In this document: positions 6,039-13,274 of the stretch, piece after piece
How positions within the stretch are numbered: the first letter of the stretch is position 1
Layout: the number at the start of each line of letters is the position of its first letter
Source: Gemmiger_A avium
GTDB taxonomy: Bacteria; Bacillota; Clostridia; Oscillospirales; Ruminococcaceae
NCBI GenBank assembly: GCA_019114585.1
Contig: DXFE01000130.1
Location: forward strand, 1-16,628
Length of the DNA stretch: 16,628 nucleotides
Reading direction: 5' to 3'
Program-made: the position numbers and the translations under genes
Notes under the pieces: model-generated
What the model was told of the DNA's origin: nothing
Seen by the model: only the letters and a program-made list of their open reading frames with translations
The model's database searches: none

Positions 6039-6080
6039 CGGGGCTGTGGGGGCAGGATGCTGTCCCCGCGGCCCCGTTTT
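6039..6080 (+). terminator. Strong terminator after the Nif3-like gene
   Basis: A 17-bp stem (6039-6055 with 6060-6076, a few G-T pairs) around the loop GATG, followed by TTTT. It starts seven bases after the stop codon and separates this operon from rqcH, so rqcH should have its own promoter. TATATC at 6096-6101 is a possible -10, but no good -35 is seen. Confidence 0.8.
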
Positions 6081-6112
6081 GGCCGTTGTCCTGTTATATC
6101 GCGAGGTGAACC

Positions 6113-7849
6113 ATGGCTCTGGATGCCGCCACGCTGGCGCTTTGCGCCCGCGAGTTGAAAACCACTCTGCTGGACTCCCGGATCGACAAGATCTTCGAGC
6201 CCACCCGGGACGAGGTGCTGCTGCTTCTGCGCACCCGCACCGATACCTATCGCTTGCTGCTCAGCGCCCGCAGCGGCTCCGCCCGGGTCTGCCTGACCGG
6301 CGAGAGCTTTGAAAACCCGGCCACCCCGCCGGGATTCTGCATGCTGCTGCGCAAGCACCTGGCCGGCGGCCGCCTGCTGGATATCCGGATGGAGCCGGGG
6401 GAACGGATCGTCTTTTTTGATTTCCAGTGCGTCAACGAGATGGGCGACCTGGTCAAAAACACCCTGGCCGCCGAACTGATGGGCCGCTATTCCAACCTGG
6501 TGCTGGTGCAGGACGGCCGCATTCTGGACGCCCTCAAGCGGGTGGATTTTGAGGATTCCGCCATCCGGCAGCTGCTGCCCGGCCTGCCCTACACCATGCC
6601 GCCCCGGCCCGCCCGGCCGGACTTCTTCTCGGTAAGCAGCGCCGCGCTGGTGGCGCTGGCCATGCAGAAGGACCTGCCGGTGGCCGACGCGCTGATGAAA
6701 AGCTGCGGCGGGGTAGGCCCGGTGGTCTGCCGGGAAGCCGCCTTCCGGGCACTGGGGGACAGCCACCGCCCGGCCAATGAACTCACCGCCGCCGAGCAGT
6801 CCGCCCTGGCCGCGGCGTTGGACGCCATCCGGGACGATCACGCCGCCGGTGGGGTGCCCACCGCCGCCGCGGCGCCGGACGGCCGCCCGGTGGAGTTCAG
6901 CTTTACCGCCCTGACCCAGTACGGCCCCGACGCCTGCCGTACCTATCCGGATTTCAGCGCCCTGCTGGAGGATTACTACGCGGTCAAGGACCGGGCCGAG
7001 CGTCTGCGCCAGAAGAGCCGCGACCTGCTCAAGACGGTGCGCAACCTGCACGAGCGGGCGGTGCGCAAACAGGCCGCCCGCACCGAGGAACTGGCCCAGA
7101 GCGAAGCCAGCGACGAACTGCGCATCAAGGGCGAACTGGTGCAGGCCAACCTGTGGCAGATCGAGCGGGGGATGGCCAGCGTCACGGTGGACAACTACTA
7201 CACCGGCCAGAAAGAGACCATCCCCCTGGACGTGCGGCTGTCGCCCAGCGGCAACGCCCAGAAATATTTCAAGGAATACAAAAAGAAACAGACCGCCGCC
7301 AAAATGCTGGCCCGCCTGCTGGAAGAGGGGGCCCGGGAGATCGAGTATCTGGAGACGGTGGTCTATGAGGTGGAGACCGCCTCCGGCGAGCAGGCCCTGG
7401 GCGAGATCCGGGCCGAGCTGAAAAGCCAGGGCTATCTGAAATATTATAAGGTACGGGACAAAAAGCAGAAGCCTGCCGATTTCTTCCGGTACCGCTCCAC
7501 CGACGGCTTCCTGATCCTGGTGGGCCGCAACAATGCCCAGAACGACAAACTCACCCTGCACACCGCCCGGGGCCGGGATCTGTGGTTCCACGTAAAGAAC
7601 GCCCCCGGCAGTCACACGGTGGTCATCAGCGAGGGCCAGCCCATCCCGGACTCCACCCGGGAAGAGGCTGCCCAGCTGGCGGTGCTCCACTCCAGCCAGG
7701 CAGGGGGCGCCAAGGTCCCTGTGGACTACACCTTTGTGCGCAACATCCGCAAGACCGGCGATTTGAAGCCCGGCATGGTGCTCTACGACACCTATGAGAC
7801 CGCCTACATCACCCCGGACCCCGCCCTGCGGGAGAAACTGCGGGTATAA
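6113..7849 (+). CDS. rqcH: Ribosome quality control protein RqcH (NFACT family)
   Basis: A 578-residue bacterial homologue of Rqc2/NEMF. It binds stalled 50S-peptidyl-tRNA complexes and recruits tRNA-Ala to add alanine tails that mark nascent chains for decay. Order of parts: NFACT-N domain (about 1-180, with LRKHLAGGRL and ELMGRYSNLVLV), a helix-hairpin-helix region, a charged coiled coil (about 285-440), and the C-terminal NFACT-R domain (DUF814) with D489-L-W-F-H493 and NAPGSHTVV. Length matches the family. It is often annotated as a fibronectin-binding protein, an older name. The DR pair known at 97-98 in the Bacillus and Staphylococcus proteins is E97-R98 here. AGGTGA (6104-6109) precedes the start. 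It is followed after 87 bases by the LTA-synthase-like gene. Confidence 0.93.
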   Translation: MALDAATLALCARELKTTLLDSRIDKIFEPTRDEVLLLLRTRTDTYRLLLSARSGSARVCLTGESFENPATPPGFCMLLRKHLAGGRLLDIRMEPGERIVFFDFQCVNEMGDLVKNTLAAELMGRYSNLVLVQDGRILDALKRVDFEDSAIRQLLPGLPYTMPPRPARPDFFSVSSAALVALAMQKDLPVADALMKSCGGVGPVVCREAAFRALGDSHRPANELTAAEQSALAAALDAIRDDHAAGGVPTAAAAPDGRPVEFSFTALTQYGPDACRTYPDFSALLEDYYAVKDRAERLRQKSRDLLKTVRNLHERAVRKQAARTEELAQSEASDELRIKGELVQANLWQIERGMASVTVDNYYTGQKETIPLDVRLSPSGNAQKYFKEYKKKQTAAKMLARLLEEGAREIEYLETVVYEVETASGEQALGEIRAELKSQGYLKYYKVRDKKQKPADFFRYRSTDGFLILVGRNNAQNDKLTLHTARGRDLWFHVKNAPGSHTVVISEGQPIPDSTREEAAQLAVLHSSQAGGAKVPVDYTFVRNIRKTGDLKPGMVLYDTYETAYITPDPALREKLRV

Positions 7850-7883
7850 CGGGCGCTCTCTGCCGGACCCCAACCGTGAACGG

Positions 7884-7913
7884 CCGGCGGGCACCGGAAA
7901 GCTGCCCTGCCGG
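7884..7913 (+). other. Hairpin just ahead of the LTA-synthase-like ribosome site
   Basis: CCGGCGGGCA (7884-7893) pairs with TGCCC-T-GCCGG (7903-7913), ten pairs with one bulged T and a nine-base loop. It ends four bases before GGAGG (7917-7921). There is no T run, so it is not an intrinsic terminator. An alternative pairing of TGCCGG (7861-7866) with CCGGCA (7910-7915) would disrupt it. It may limit the read-through ratio, stabilise mRNA or affect translation; this is inference. Confidence 0.4.
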
Positions 7914-7936
7914 CACGGAGGCAAAAGTCAACGATC

Positions 7937-9832
7937 ATGCAACAATCTACCCGGATCCGCAACCCCTGGATACGCCTGCGCCGCTGGTTTGCGGCGCGGC
8001 CGGTGCTCTGCACGGTGATCAGCCTGCTGGCCTGTGCCGGGGTGCCCCTGCTGTACCAGGTGCTGATCGAGTTTACCCGCATCCGCTCCTTTACCGTTAC
8101 CCTGACCTATCTGAGCGGCCGGATTTCCAATCTGCTGCTGGGCTGGGTGCCGCTGGCCCTGCTGTTTCTGGCGCTTACCCTGCTCACCCGGCGGCCCGCT
8201 GTGCCGGCCGGGATCATGGGGGTCATTCTGGCCACCGGCGGGATCTCCAATTATCTGAAACTCTCCTACCGGGACGAGCCGGTGGTGCCCAGTGATCTGT
8301 TCATCCTGCGGGACGCAGCCACCATCGGCACCGAGATGCGGCCCGCCATCACCCGGGAGATGGTAGTCTTTGCGCTGGCGGTGCTCCTGGTCACCGTGGC
8401 CCTCACCTTTGTGCGGCTTCCCTGGCCGAAGGGCGGCCGGGGCTGGGCGCTGCGGGCGCTGTCCGGCGGGATGGCGCTGGTCTGCGCCTGCCTGTTCACC
8501 GTGCGGGAGATCTGGCACGAGCCCAGCATGCGCGCCCGGGGGCTGGGGTATTTCTCCACCGGCCTGGCGGACGAATATTATAAAGGTACCTTTGTGCCCA
8601 TCTTCCTGCATATGCTGGGGGATATGAAGATCGACCCGCCCGCCGGCTACCGGAAAACCTCGGTGGAGCAGCTGGCAGGGGAGATGGCCGCCCAGGCGGG
8701 GGAACGGGATTCCCAGGCCACCCCGGATATCCTGGTGGTCATGTCCGAAAGCTGGTTTGATCTGGAACGGGTCATTCCCGGGGAGTACTCCCAGGATCTG
8801 ACCGCCAACTTCGACCGGCTGTCCCGGGAAGGGGTCAGCGGGTATTTCCTCAGCGAGGGCTATACCGGCGGCACCGCCAACATCGAGTTTTCGGCTCTTA
8901 CCGGCTTCTGCACCGATCTGCTGCCCCAGGGCAGCACCGCCTACAGCGAGTACATGCACGAGGACTTCGCCAGCTATCCGCTTTACCTGAAGCAGCAGGG
9001 CTACACCAACGTGGCCATCCATCCCTACCTGCGCAGCTTCTATGACCGGGAGGACGCCTACGCGGACATGGGATTCGACGCCTTCTATGATATGGAGGAC
9101 TTTGCCGACCCGACCTACGCCGGCGACTACATCAGCGAAAAGAGTACCATCGACAAGCTCATTGATACCTATAAAGAAGAGACCGCCAAAACCGACGGCG
9201 GCGTCTTTATCCATACCGTCACCATCCAGAACCACGTCTCCTATACCGGGGGGATCTATCCGGACGGCTACCGGGTCACCGCCAAGGTGCCGGAGCTCAA
9301 CAAGGAGGAGACCGCCCTGCTGGAAACGGTGGCCACCAACATGCGGGACATCGACCGGGCGCTGGGCCGCCTGACCGACTATCTGGAAACGGTGGACCGG
9401 GACGTGATCGTCCTGTTCTTCGGCGATCACCAAACCGGCGTGGCCGATGACGATACCATCAACGTGAACGAGAAGGCGGCCAGTTATCTGGGCCTGCCCG
9501 ACCAGGAGCGGATGGTGGAGAAGTACAAGGTGCCGTTCCTGATCTGGAGCAACCACGACAAGAAGGACGCGGTCACCGAGCCGCTCACCACCGCCTATAT
9601 GCTGCTGCCTATGCTGGGCGCCTACTACGATGCGCCCCAGCCGGCCTGGATGAGCTGGCTGCACAGCACCCTGCCGGAATGCCGGGGCCTGGCCCGGGGC
9701 TATGCCATCGCCCCGGACGGCAGCGTGGGCCTGCCGGAAGGGCAGATCAACGAACTGCTGAGAAAATACTGGACCGTCCAGTACGATCTGATGTTCGGCA
9801 AGGAGTACAGCCGGAATATTCTGTACAGCTGA
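7937..9832 (+). CDS. LTA synthase-family membrane sulfatase
   Basis: A 631-residue protein with about five N-terminal membrane helices (residues 20-195) and a large extracellular alkaline-phosphatase/sulfatase-type domain. Catalytic features match LtaS-like enzymes: MSES with the metal ligand E271, the nucleophile T313 in GGTANIEF, H362 in IHPY and the metal pair D497-H498 in FFGDHQ. Such enzymes move glycerol-phosphate from phosphatidylglycerol to build lipoteichoic acid or modify surface glycans; the exact acceptor cannot be told. The ATG at 7937 is the only reasonable start, though its nearest ribosome site GGAGG (7917-7921) is rather far at 15 bases. It follows rqcH, probably in the same transcript, and ends at a terminator. 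Functional link with rqcH is not apparent. Confidence 0.9.
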   Translation: MQQSTRIRNPWIRLRRWFAARPVLCTVISLLACAGVPLLYQVLIEFTRIRSFTVTLTYLSGRISNLLLGWVPLALLFLALTLLTRRPAVPAGIMGVILATGGISNYLKLSYRDEPVVPSDLFILRDAATIGTEMRPAITREMVVFALAVLLVTVALTFVRLPWPKGGRGWALRALSGGMALVCACLFTVREIWHEPSMRARGLGYFSTGLADEYYKGTFVPIFLHMLGDMKIDPPAGYRKTSVEQLAGEMAAQAGERDSQATPDILVVMSESWFDLERVIPGEYSQDLTANFDRLSREGVSGYFLSEGYTGGTANIEFSALTGFCTDLLPQGSTAYSEYMHEDFASYPLYLKQQGYTNVAIHPYLRSFYDREDAYADMGFDAFYDMEDFADPTYAGDYISEKSTIDKLIDTYKEETAKTDGGVFIHTVTIQNHVSYTGGIYPDGYRVTAKVPELNKEETALLETVATNMRDIDRALGRLTDYLETVDRDVIVLFFGDHQTGVADDDTINVNEKAASYLGLPDQERMVEKYKVPFLIWSNHDKKDAVTEPLTTAYMLLPMLGAYYDAPQPAWMSWLHSTLPECRGLARGYAIAPDGSVGLPEGQINELLRKYWTVQYDLMFGKEYSRNILYS

Positions 9833-9835
9833 CAG

Positions 9836-9884
9836 AAAAAAGGGCCGCCGGAGGGGCAGAAAACCGCTTCCGGCGGCCTTTTTC
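9836..9884 (+). terminator. Terminator after the LTA-synthase-like gene
   Basis: AAAAAGGGCCGCCGGA pairs with TTCCGGCGGCCTTTTT across a loop of about 15 bases. The A-rich and T-rich ends make it bidirectional in form. It isolates the ribosomal operon from upstream transcription. Bases 9885-9957 after it carry A and T tracts (for example around 9925-9950) just upstream of the next -35 box, resembling an UP element. Confidence 0.85.
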
Positions 9885-9957
9885 CGGCCGTTTGGGGCCC
9901 GTTTGCGCAAAAGGGAGAAATTCTCAAAAAAAATTCTAACTTTTTTACAAAAAGGGG

Positions 9958-9986
9958 TTGCAACACCCGGCGGTGTGTGCTAAAAT
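9958..9986 (+). promoter_or_regulatory. Promoter of the S10/spc ribosomal operon
   Basis: TTGCAA (9958-9963), a 17-nt spacer and TAAAAT (9981-9986), preceded by A/T tracts. Transcription should start near 9993. The spacer contains a perfect inverted repeat ACACC-CGGC-GGTGT (9963-9976) that could be an operator, and a near copy of it occurs at 10242-10260. Confidence 0.75.
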
Positions 9987-9992
9987 AAACCT

Positions 9993-10311
9993 CGGCTGCA
10001 AAGGACCCCGTGCACAATGGGGTACGGGGCCACGATATGCGATGATGCGGGAGGTTGCCGTAGCGATACGGGTTTTTCCGCGGAGTATGTCCGATCTAGA
10101 ACCGGGCGAAAGAATTACTGACAGCAAAGGGATACGTTCTCACTGGCTTGCCGTGCGAACCAATGTCCAACTTAATTTGCTACAGGTCTGTCCGGGAGAA
10201 CTGCCTAGCGGTTCACCGGCTTTTCTGATGCAAAAACGTGAAACACCCGGCGCTGTGTACAGTGGTTTATCGGCTCGCCTAGGCACCAAAATTTAACAGG
10301 AGGCGAACAAA
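9993..10311 (+). promoter_or_regulatory. Structured leader RNA of rpsJ (S10 operon)
   Basis: About 320 nt of untranslated leader, less G+C-rich than the genes around it. Helices seen: 10003-10031 (CCCCGT/ACGGGG); 10047-10082 (GCGGGA/TTCCGC enclosing CCGTA-GCGA-TACGG); 10089-10107 (GTCCG/CGGGC); 10123-10181 (AGCAAA/TTTGCT enclosing GGATA/TGTCC and GTTC/GAAC); and 10192-10219 (CCGG and GAAC with GTTC and CCGG). The loop of the last helix, TGCCTAG (10202-10208), matches CTAGGCA (10279-10285), giving a possible pseudoknot that ends 12 bases before the AGGAGG of rpsJ. TTTTC after 10219 gives the hairpin an attenuator look. In E. coli the S10 leader is controlled by L4; whether L4 or another protein binds here is unknown. 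Confidence 0.7.
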
Positions 10312-10623
10312 ATGGCAGTCAAGGAGAAAATCAGGATTCGTTTGCAGAGCTACGACCACCAGCTGGTGGACGCGGCCGCGGAGAAGATCGTGGAGACCGC
10401 TAAGCGCACCGGCGCCCGCGTGTCCGGCCCGATCCCCCTGCCCACCGACAAGGAAGTGGTGACCATCCTGCGCGCTGTTCACAAGTACAAGGACAGCCGC
10501 GAGCAGTTTGAGACCCGCACCCACAAGCGTCTGGTGGACGTCCTGAAGCCGTCCAACAAGACGGTCGAGGCCCTCATGGGCCTGCAGCTCCCCGCCGGCG
10601 TGGACATCGAGATCAAGCTGTGA
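10312..10623 (+). CDS. rpsJ: 30S ribosomal protein S10
   Basis: A 103-residue protein of the 30S head, also the NusE partner of NusB/NusG in antitermination. The whole length matches S10: the start with KEKIRIRLQSYDHQLVDAAA, the GPIPLPTDKEVVTILRA loop, FETRTHKRLVDV and the LPAGVDIEIKL end. AGGAGG lies at 10298-10303, eight bases before ATG. It is the first gene of the operon and, unlike the usual tight packing, is followed by 168 noncoding bases. Confidence 0.98.
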   Translation: MAVKEKIRIRLQSYDHQLVDAAAEKIVETAKRTGARVSGPIPLPTDKEVVTILRAVHKYKDSREQFETRTHKRLVDVLKPSNKTVEALMGLQLPAGVDIEIKL

Positions 10624-10631
10624 GCGTGCAC

Positions 10632-10765
10632 GGGCGCCTTACTTAATCGGTAAGGGCAGCCGCCGAGCCGCCAACTGCCGGAAACCCCGGCGCCCCTTCG
10701 CAAACACCCGATCCCGAGCACCGCTCCCCAGCGGAGAGGTCATGTTGGCGCGAAAGCGCGTCAAC
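10632..10765 (+). promoter_or_regulatory. Structured RNA island between rpsJ and rplC
   Basis: The 168-nt gap carries consistent pairings: GGGCGCC (10632-10638) with GGCGCCC (10689-10695) closes a junction holding the hairpins TTAC/GTAA (10639-10642 with 10650-10653) and GGCAG/CTGCC (10655-10659 with 10675-10679). Then CCGCT-CCCC-AGCGG (10721-10734) and GTTG-GCGC-GAAA-GCGC-(GT)-CAAC (10744-10765) with a GNRA-type loop. The rplC ribosome site AGGAGG (10778-10783) follows 12 bases later. No T run is seen, so translational control, processing or protein binding fits better than termination. No open frame of note lies in it. Confidence 0.6.
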
Positions 10766-10791
10766 CAATAACCTTATAGGAGGAAAAGAAA

Positions 10792-11424
10792 ATGCAAAAA
10801 GGTATCATCGGCAAGAAACTGGGCATGACTCAGCTGTTCGATGAGAACGGCAAGGTCGTTCCCGTCACCGTGATCGAGGCTGGCCCCTGCACCGTGGTGC
10901 AGAAGAAGACCGTGGAAAGCGACGGCTACCAGGCCGTGCAGCTGGGCTTCGGCGACATCGCCGCCCGCAAGGTCAGCAAGCCTGCCAAGGGTCATTTCGA
11001 CAAGGCCGACGTGGCCCCCAAGAAGACCCTGCGTGAGTTCCGTCTGGCTGACATCAGCGCCGTGAACGTGGGCGACATCCTGAAGGCCGACGTCTTCGCC
11101 GCCGGCGACCACATCGACGTGGTCGGCGTCAGCAAGGGCAAGGGCTACGCCGGCACCATCAAGCGCTGGAACGGCCATCGCCTGCGCGAGAGCCACGGTA
11201 CTGGCCCCGTTTCCCGCCATGCCGGTTCCATGGGCGCCTGCTCCACCCCCAGCCGTGTGTTCAAGGGCAAGAAGCTGCCCGGTCACCTGGGCGCTGAGCG
11301 CGTGACCATCCAGAACCTGACCGTCGTCAAGGTGGACGCGGAAAATAATCTGATCGCCGTCAAGGGCGCTGTGCCCGGCCCCAAGGGCGCCGTGGTCTGC
11401 ATCTGCGACAGCGTGAAGGCGTAA
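10792..11424 (+). CDS. rplC: 50S ribosomal protein L3
   Basis: A 210-residue protein that binds early to 23S rRNA near the peptidyl-transferase centre. It opens with GIIGKKLGMTQLF, has the long central loop VSKGKGYAGTIKRW and SRHAGSMGACSTPSRVFKGK, and ends in the beta-rich VPGPKGAVVCI segment, all as in bacterial L3. AGGAGG at 10778-10783. It is 14 bases ahead of rplD. A structured RNA lies upstream, so L3 and the genes after it may be controlled apart from rpsJ. Confidence 0.98.
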   Translation: MQKGIIGKKLGMTQLFDENGKVVPVTVIEAGPCTVVQKKTVESDGYQAVQLGFGDIAARKVSKPAKGHFDKADVAPKKTLREFRLADISAVNVGDILKADVFAAGDHIDVVGVSKGKGYAGTIKRWNGHRLRESHGTGPVSRHAGSMGACSTPSRVFKGKKLPGHLGAERVTIQNLTVVKVDAENNLIAVKGAVPGPKGAVVCICDSVKA

Positions 11425-11438
11425 AGGAGGAAAGCACA

Positions 11439-12062
11439 ATGGCACAGTTTGACGTTTTGGATATGAACGGCAAGAAGGTTTCCACCGTAGAGCTTTCCGA
11501 CGCCGTTTTCGGTATCACCCCCAATGAGAAGGCCGTGCACATCGCGGTCGTCAACTTCCTGGCCAACCAGCGCCAGGGCACCCAGAGCACCAAGACCCGC
11601 AGCGAGGTTTCCGGCGGCGGTCGCAAGCCCTGGCGTCAGAAGGGCACCGGTCATGCCCGTCAGGGTTCCACCCGCAGCCCGCAGTGGACTCACGGCGGCG
11701 TTGCCCTGGGCCCCAAGCCCCGCGATTACAGCTACCGCATCAACAAGAAGGTCCGCCGTCTGGCCGTGCTGAGCGCCCTGAGCGCCAAGGCCCAGGCCGG
11801 TGACATGATCGTGATCGACAAGCTGGCCTGCGAGGAGTACAAGACCAAGACCGTGGTCAACATGCTGGCCGCTGTGGGCGCTTCCAAGAAGGCCCTGATC
11901 GTGAACGACGCTGTGGACGCCAAGTTCGTCAAGAGCGCCGCCAACGTGCCCGGCGTTAAGACCACCACCGCTCTGAGCGTGAACACCTACGACGTCGTGA
12001 ATGCCGACAAGTTCATCATCAGCGTGGACGCTGCCAAAAAACTCGAGGAGGTTCTGGGCTAA
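11439..12062 (+). CDS. rplD: 50S ribosomal protein L4
   Basis: A 207-residue protein lining the exit tunnel of the 50S subunit. The tunnel-loop segment is clear: TKTRSEVSGGGRKPWRQKGT followed by GHARQGSTRSPQW and GGVALGPKPRDY. The C-terminal part is the globular domain. AGGAGG (11425-11430) overlaps the region right after the rplC stop. Its stop TAA shares one base with the rplW start. In E. coli L4 represses its own operon; it is the first candidate for a regulator of the leader RNAs here, by analogy only. Confidence 0.98.
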   Translation: MAQFDVLDMNGKKVSTVELSDAVFGITPNEKAVHIAVVNFLANQRQGTQSTKTRSEVSGGGRKPWRQKGTGHARQGSTRSPQWTHGGVALGPKPRDYSYRINKKVRRLAVLSALSAKAQAGDMIVIDKLACEEYKTKTVVNMLAAVGASKKALIVNDAVDAKFVKSAANVPGVKTTTALSVNTYDVVNADKFIISVDAAKKLEEVLG

Positions 12063-12355
12063 TGAAAGCTGCACAAGACATCATCCTGGCCCCTGTCATT
12101 ACCGAGAACTCGATGCAGGGTATTGCCAGCAAGAAGTACACCTTCAAGGTTGCGACCGACGCCAACAAGATCGAGATCGCCAAGGCTGTGGAAAGCCTGT
12201 TCGGCGTGAAGGTTGCCAAGGTCAACACCATCAATGTGCGCGGCCGTTACCGCCGCCAGGGCATGCATGCCGGCTACACCGCCGCTGCCAAGAAGGCCAT
12301 CGTGACCCTGAAACAGGATTCCAAGGGCATCGATTTCTTCGAGTCCATGGTATAA
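12062..12355 (+). CDS. rplW: 50S ribosomal protein L23
   Basis: A 97-residue protein at the tunnel exit, where trigger factor and SRP dock. AAQDIILAPVITENSM, KYTFKVATDANKIEIAKAVE and the VNTINVRGRYRRQG loop fit L23. It starts on the last base of rplD (TAATG), with AGGAGG (12046-12051) inside rplD, so translation is probably coupled. A 73-base gap with hairpins separates it from rplB. Confidence 0.97.
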   Translation: MKAAQDIILAPVITENSMQGIASKKYTFKVATDANKIEIAKAVESLFGVKVAKVNTINVRGRYRRQGMHAGYTAAAKKAIVTLKQDSKGIDFFESMV

Positions 12356-12357
12356 AG

Positions 12358-12408
12358 AGCCCCCGAGGGCTTGCTTATGGGGATATGACCCCGATAATAA
12401 TTCATAAG
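12358..12408 (+). promoter_or_regulatory. Hairpin pair between rplW and rplB
   Basis: AGCCC-CCGA-GGGCT (12358-12371) is followed by CTTAT (12374-12378) pairing with ATAAG (12404-12408), enclosing GGGG-ATATGA-CCCC (12379-12392) and the single-stranded GATAATAATT. The rplB ribosome site starts about six bases later. No strong T run follows either stem. A small control or processing element is likely; no family is recognised. Confidence 0.45.
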
Positions 12409-12428
12409 ATCAAAAGGAGAAAATAGCC

Positions 12429-13259
12429 ATGGCTATCAAAAAGTATAAGCCGACTACCCCGGGCCGCCGCGGCATGACTGTCACCGATTACAGCCAGCTG
12501 AGCAAGGTCGCGCCCGAGCGCAGCCTGCTGGAGCCTATGAAGAAGGCTGCCGGCCGCAACAACACCGGCCGGATCACCGTTCGCCATCACGGCGGCGGCA
12601 ACCGCACCAAGTACCGCGTGATCGACTTCAAGCGCAACAAGTTTGACGTGCCCGCCACTGTCAAGACCCTGGAGTACGATCCCAACCGCAGCGCCCACAT
12701 CGCCCTGATCGAGTACGAAGACGGCGTCAAGAGCTACATCCTGGCTCCGGACGGCCTGAAGGTGGGCGACACCGTGATGGCCGGCCCCAACGCCGACATC
12801 AAGCCGGGCAACGCGCTGCCCTTCGCCAACATCCCCGTTGGTACCACCATCCACAACATCGAGCTGTACCCCGGCAAGGGTGGCCAGCTGGTGCGCAGCG
12901 CCGGCAACATGGCCCAGCTGATGGCTAAGGAGAATGGCTACGCCCTGGTGCGTCTGCCCAGCGGCGAGATGCGCAACGTGCCTCTCAACTGCATCGCCAC
13001 CATCGGCCAGGTCGGCAACCTGGATCACGAGAACGTGAACCTGGGCAAGGCTGGCCGCAAGCGCCACATGGGCTGGCGTCCCACCGTCCGCGGCTCCGTC
13101 ATGAACCCCTGCGACCACCCCCACGGCGGCGGCGAGGGCAAGAGCCCGGTTGGCCGTCCCGGCCCTGTTACCCCCTGGGGCAAGCCGGCTATGGGTTACA
13201 AGACCCGCAAACATCACAACCGCTCTGACAAGTTCATTGTCAAGCGCGCGAACGGTTAA
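12429..13259 (+). CDS. rplB: 50S ribosomal protein L2
   Basis: A 276-residue protein needed for subunit joining and peptidyl transfer. The N-terminal block KKYKPTTPGRRGMTVTDYS, the GRNNTGRITVRHHGGGNRTK segment, the SH3-like middle, and the C-terminal PTVRGSVMNPCDHPHGGGEG with the conserved histidine region are all present. Length is normal. AAGGAGA (12414-12420) precedes ATG. It follows the hairpin-bearing gap and is 15 bases ahead of rpsS. Confidence 0.98.
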   Translation: MAIKKYKPTTPGRRGMTVTDYSQLSKVAPERSLLEPMKKAAGRNNTGRITVRHHGGGNRTKYRVIDFKRNKFDVPATVKTLEYDPNRSAHIALIEYEDGVKSYILAPDGLKVGDTVMAGPNADIKPGNALPFANIPVGTTIHNIELYPGKGGQLVRSAGNMAQLMAKENGYALVRLPSGEMRNVPLNCIATIGQVGNLDHENVNLGKAGRKRHMGWRPTVRGSVMNPCDHPHGGGEGKSPVGRPGPVTPWGKPAMGYKTRKHHNRSDKFIVKRANG

Positions 13260-13274
13260 GAGAGGAGAAGGAAC

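Noticed and set aside
4439..7924. A 1161-codon open frame on the minus strand
   Set aside because: It lies opposite DUF1858, trmK, Nif3-like and rqcH, has low-complexity G/Q/H/R-rich composition and no domain; it is a by-product of high G+C codon use.
7928..9910. A 660-codon open frame on the minus strand
   Set aside because: Antisense to the LTA-synthase-like gene, whose catalytic motifs prove the plus-strand frame.
9958..10296. A 112-codon plus-strand frame across the rpsJ leader
   Set aside because: Starts within the promoter spacer upstream of the expected transcript start, lacks a ribosome site, and the region shows RNA structure and no protein family likeness.
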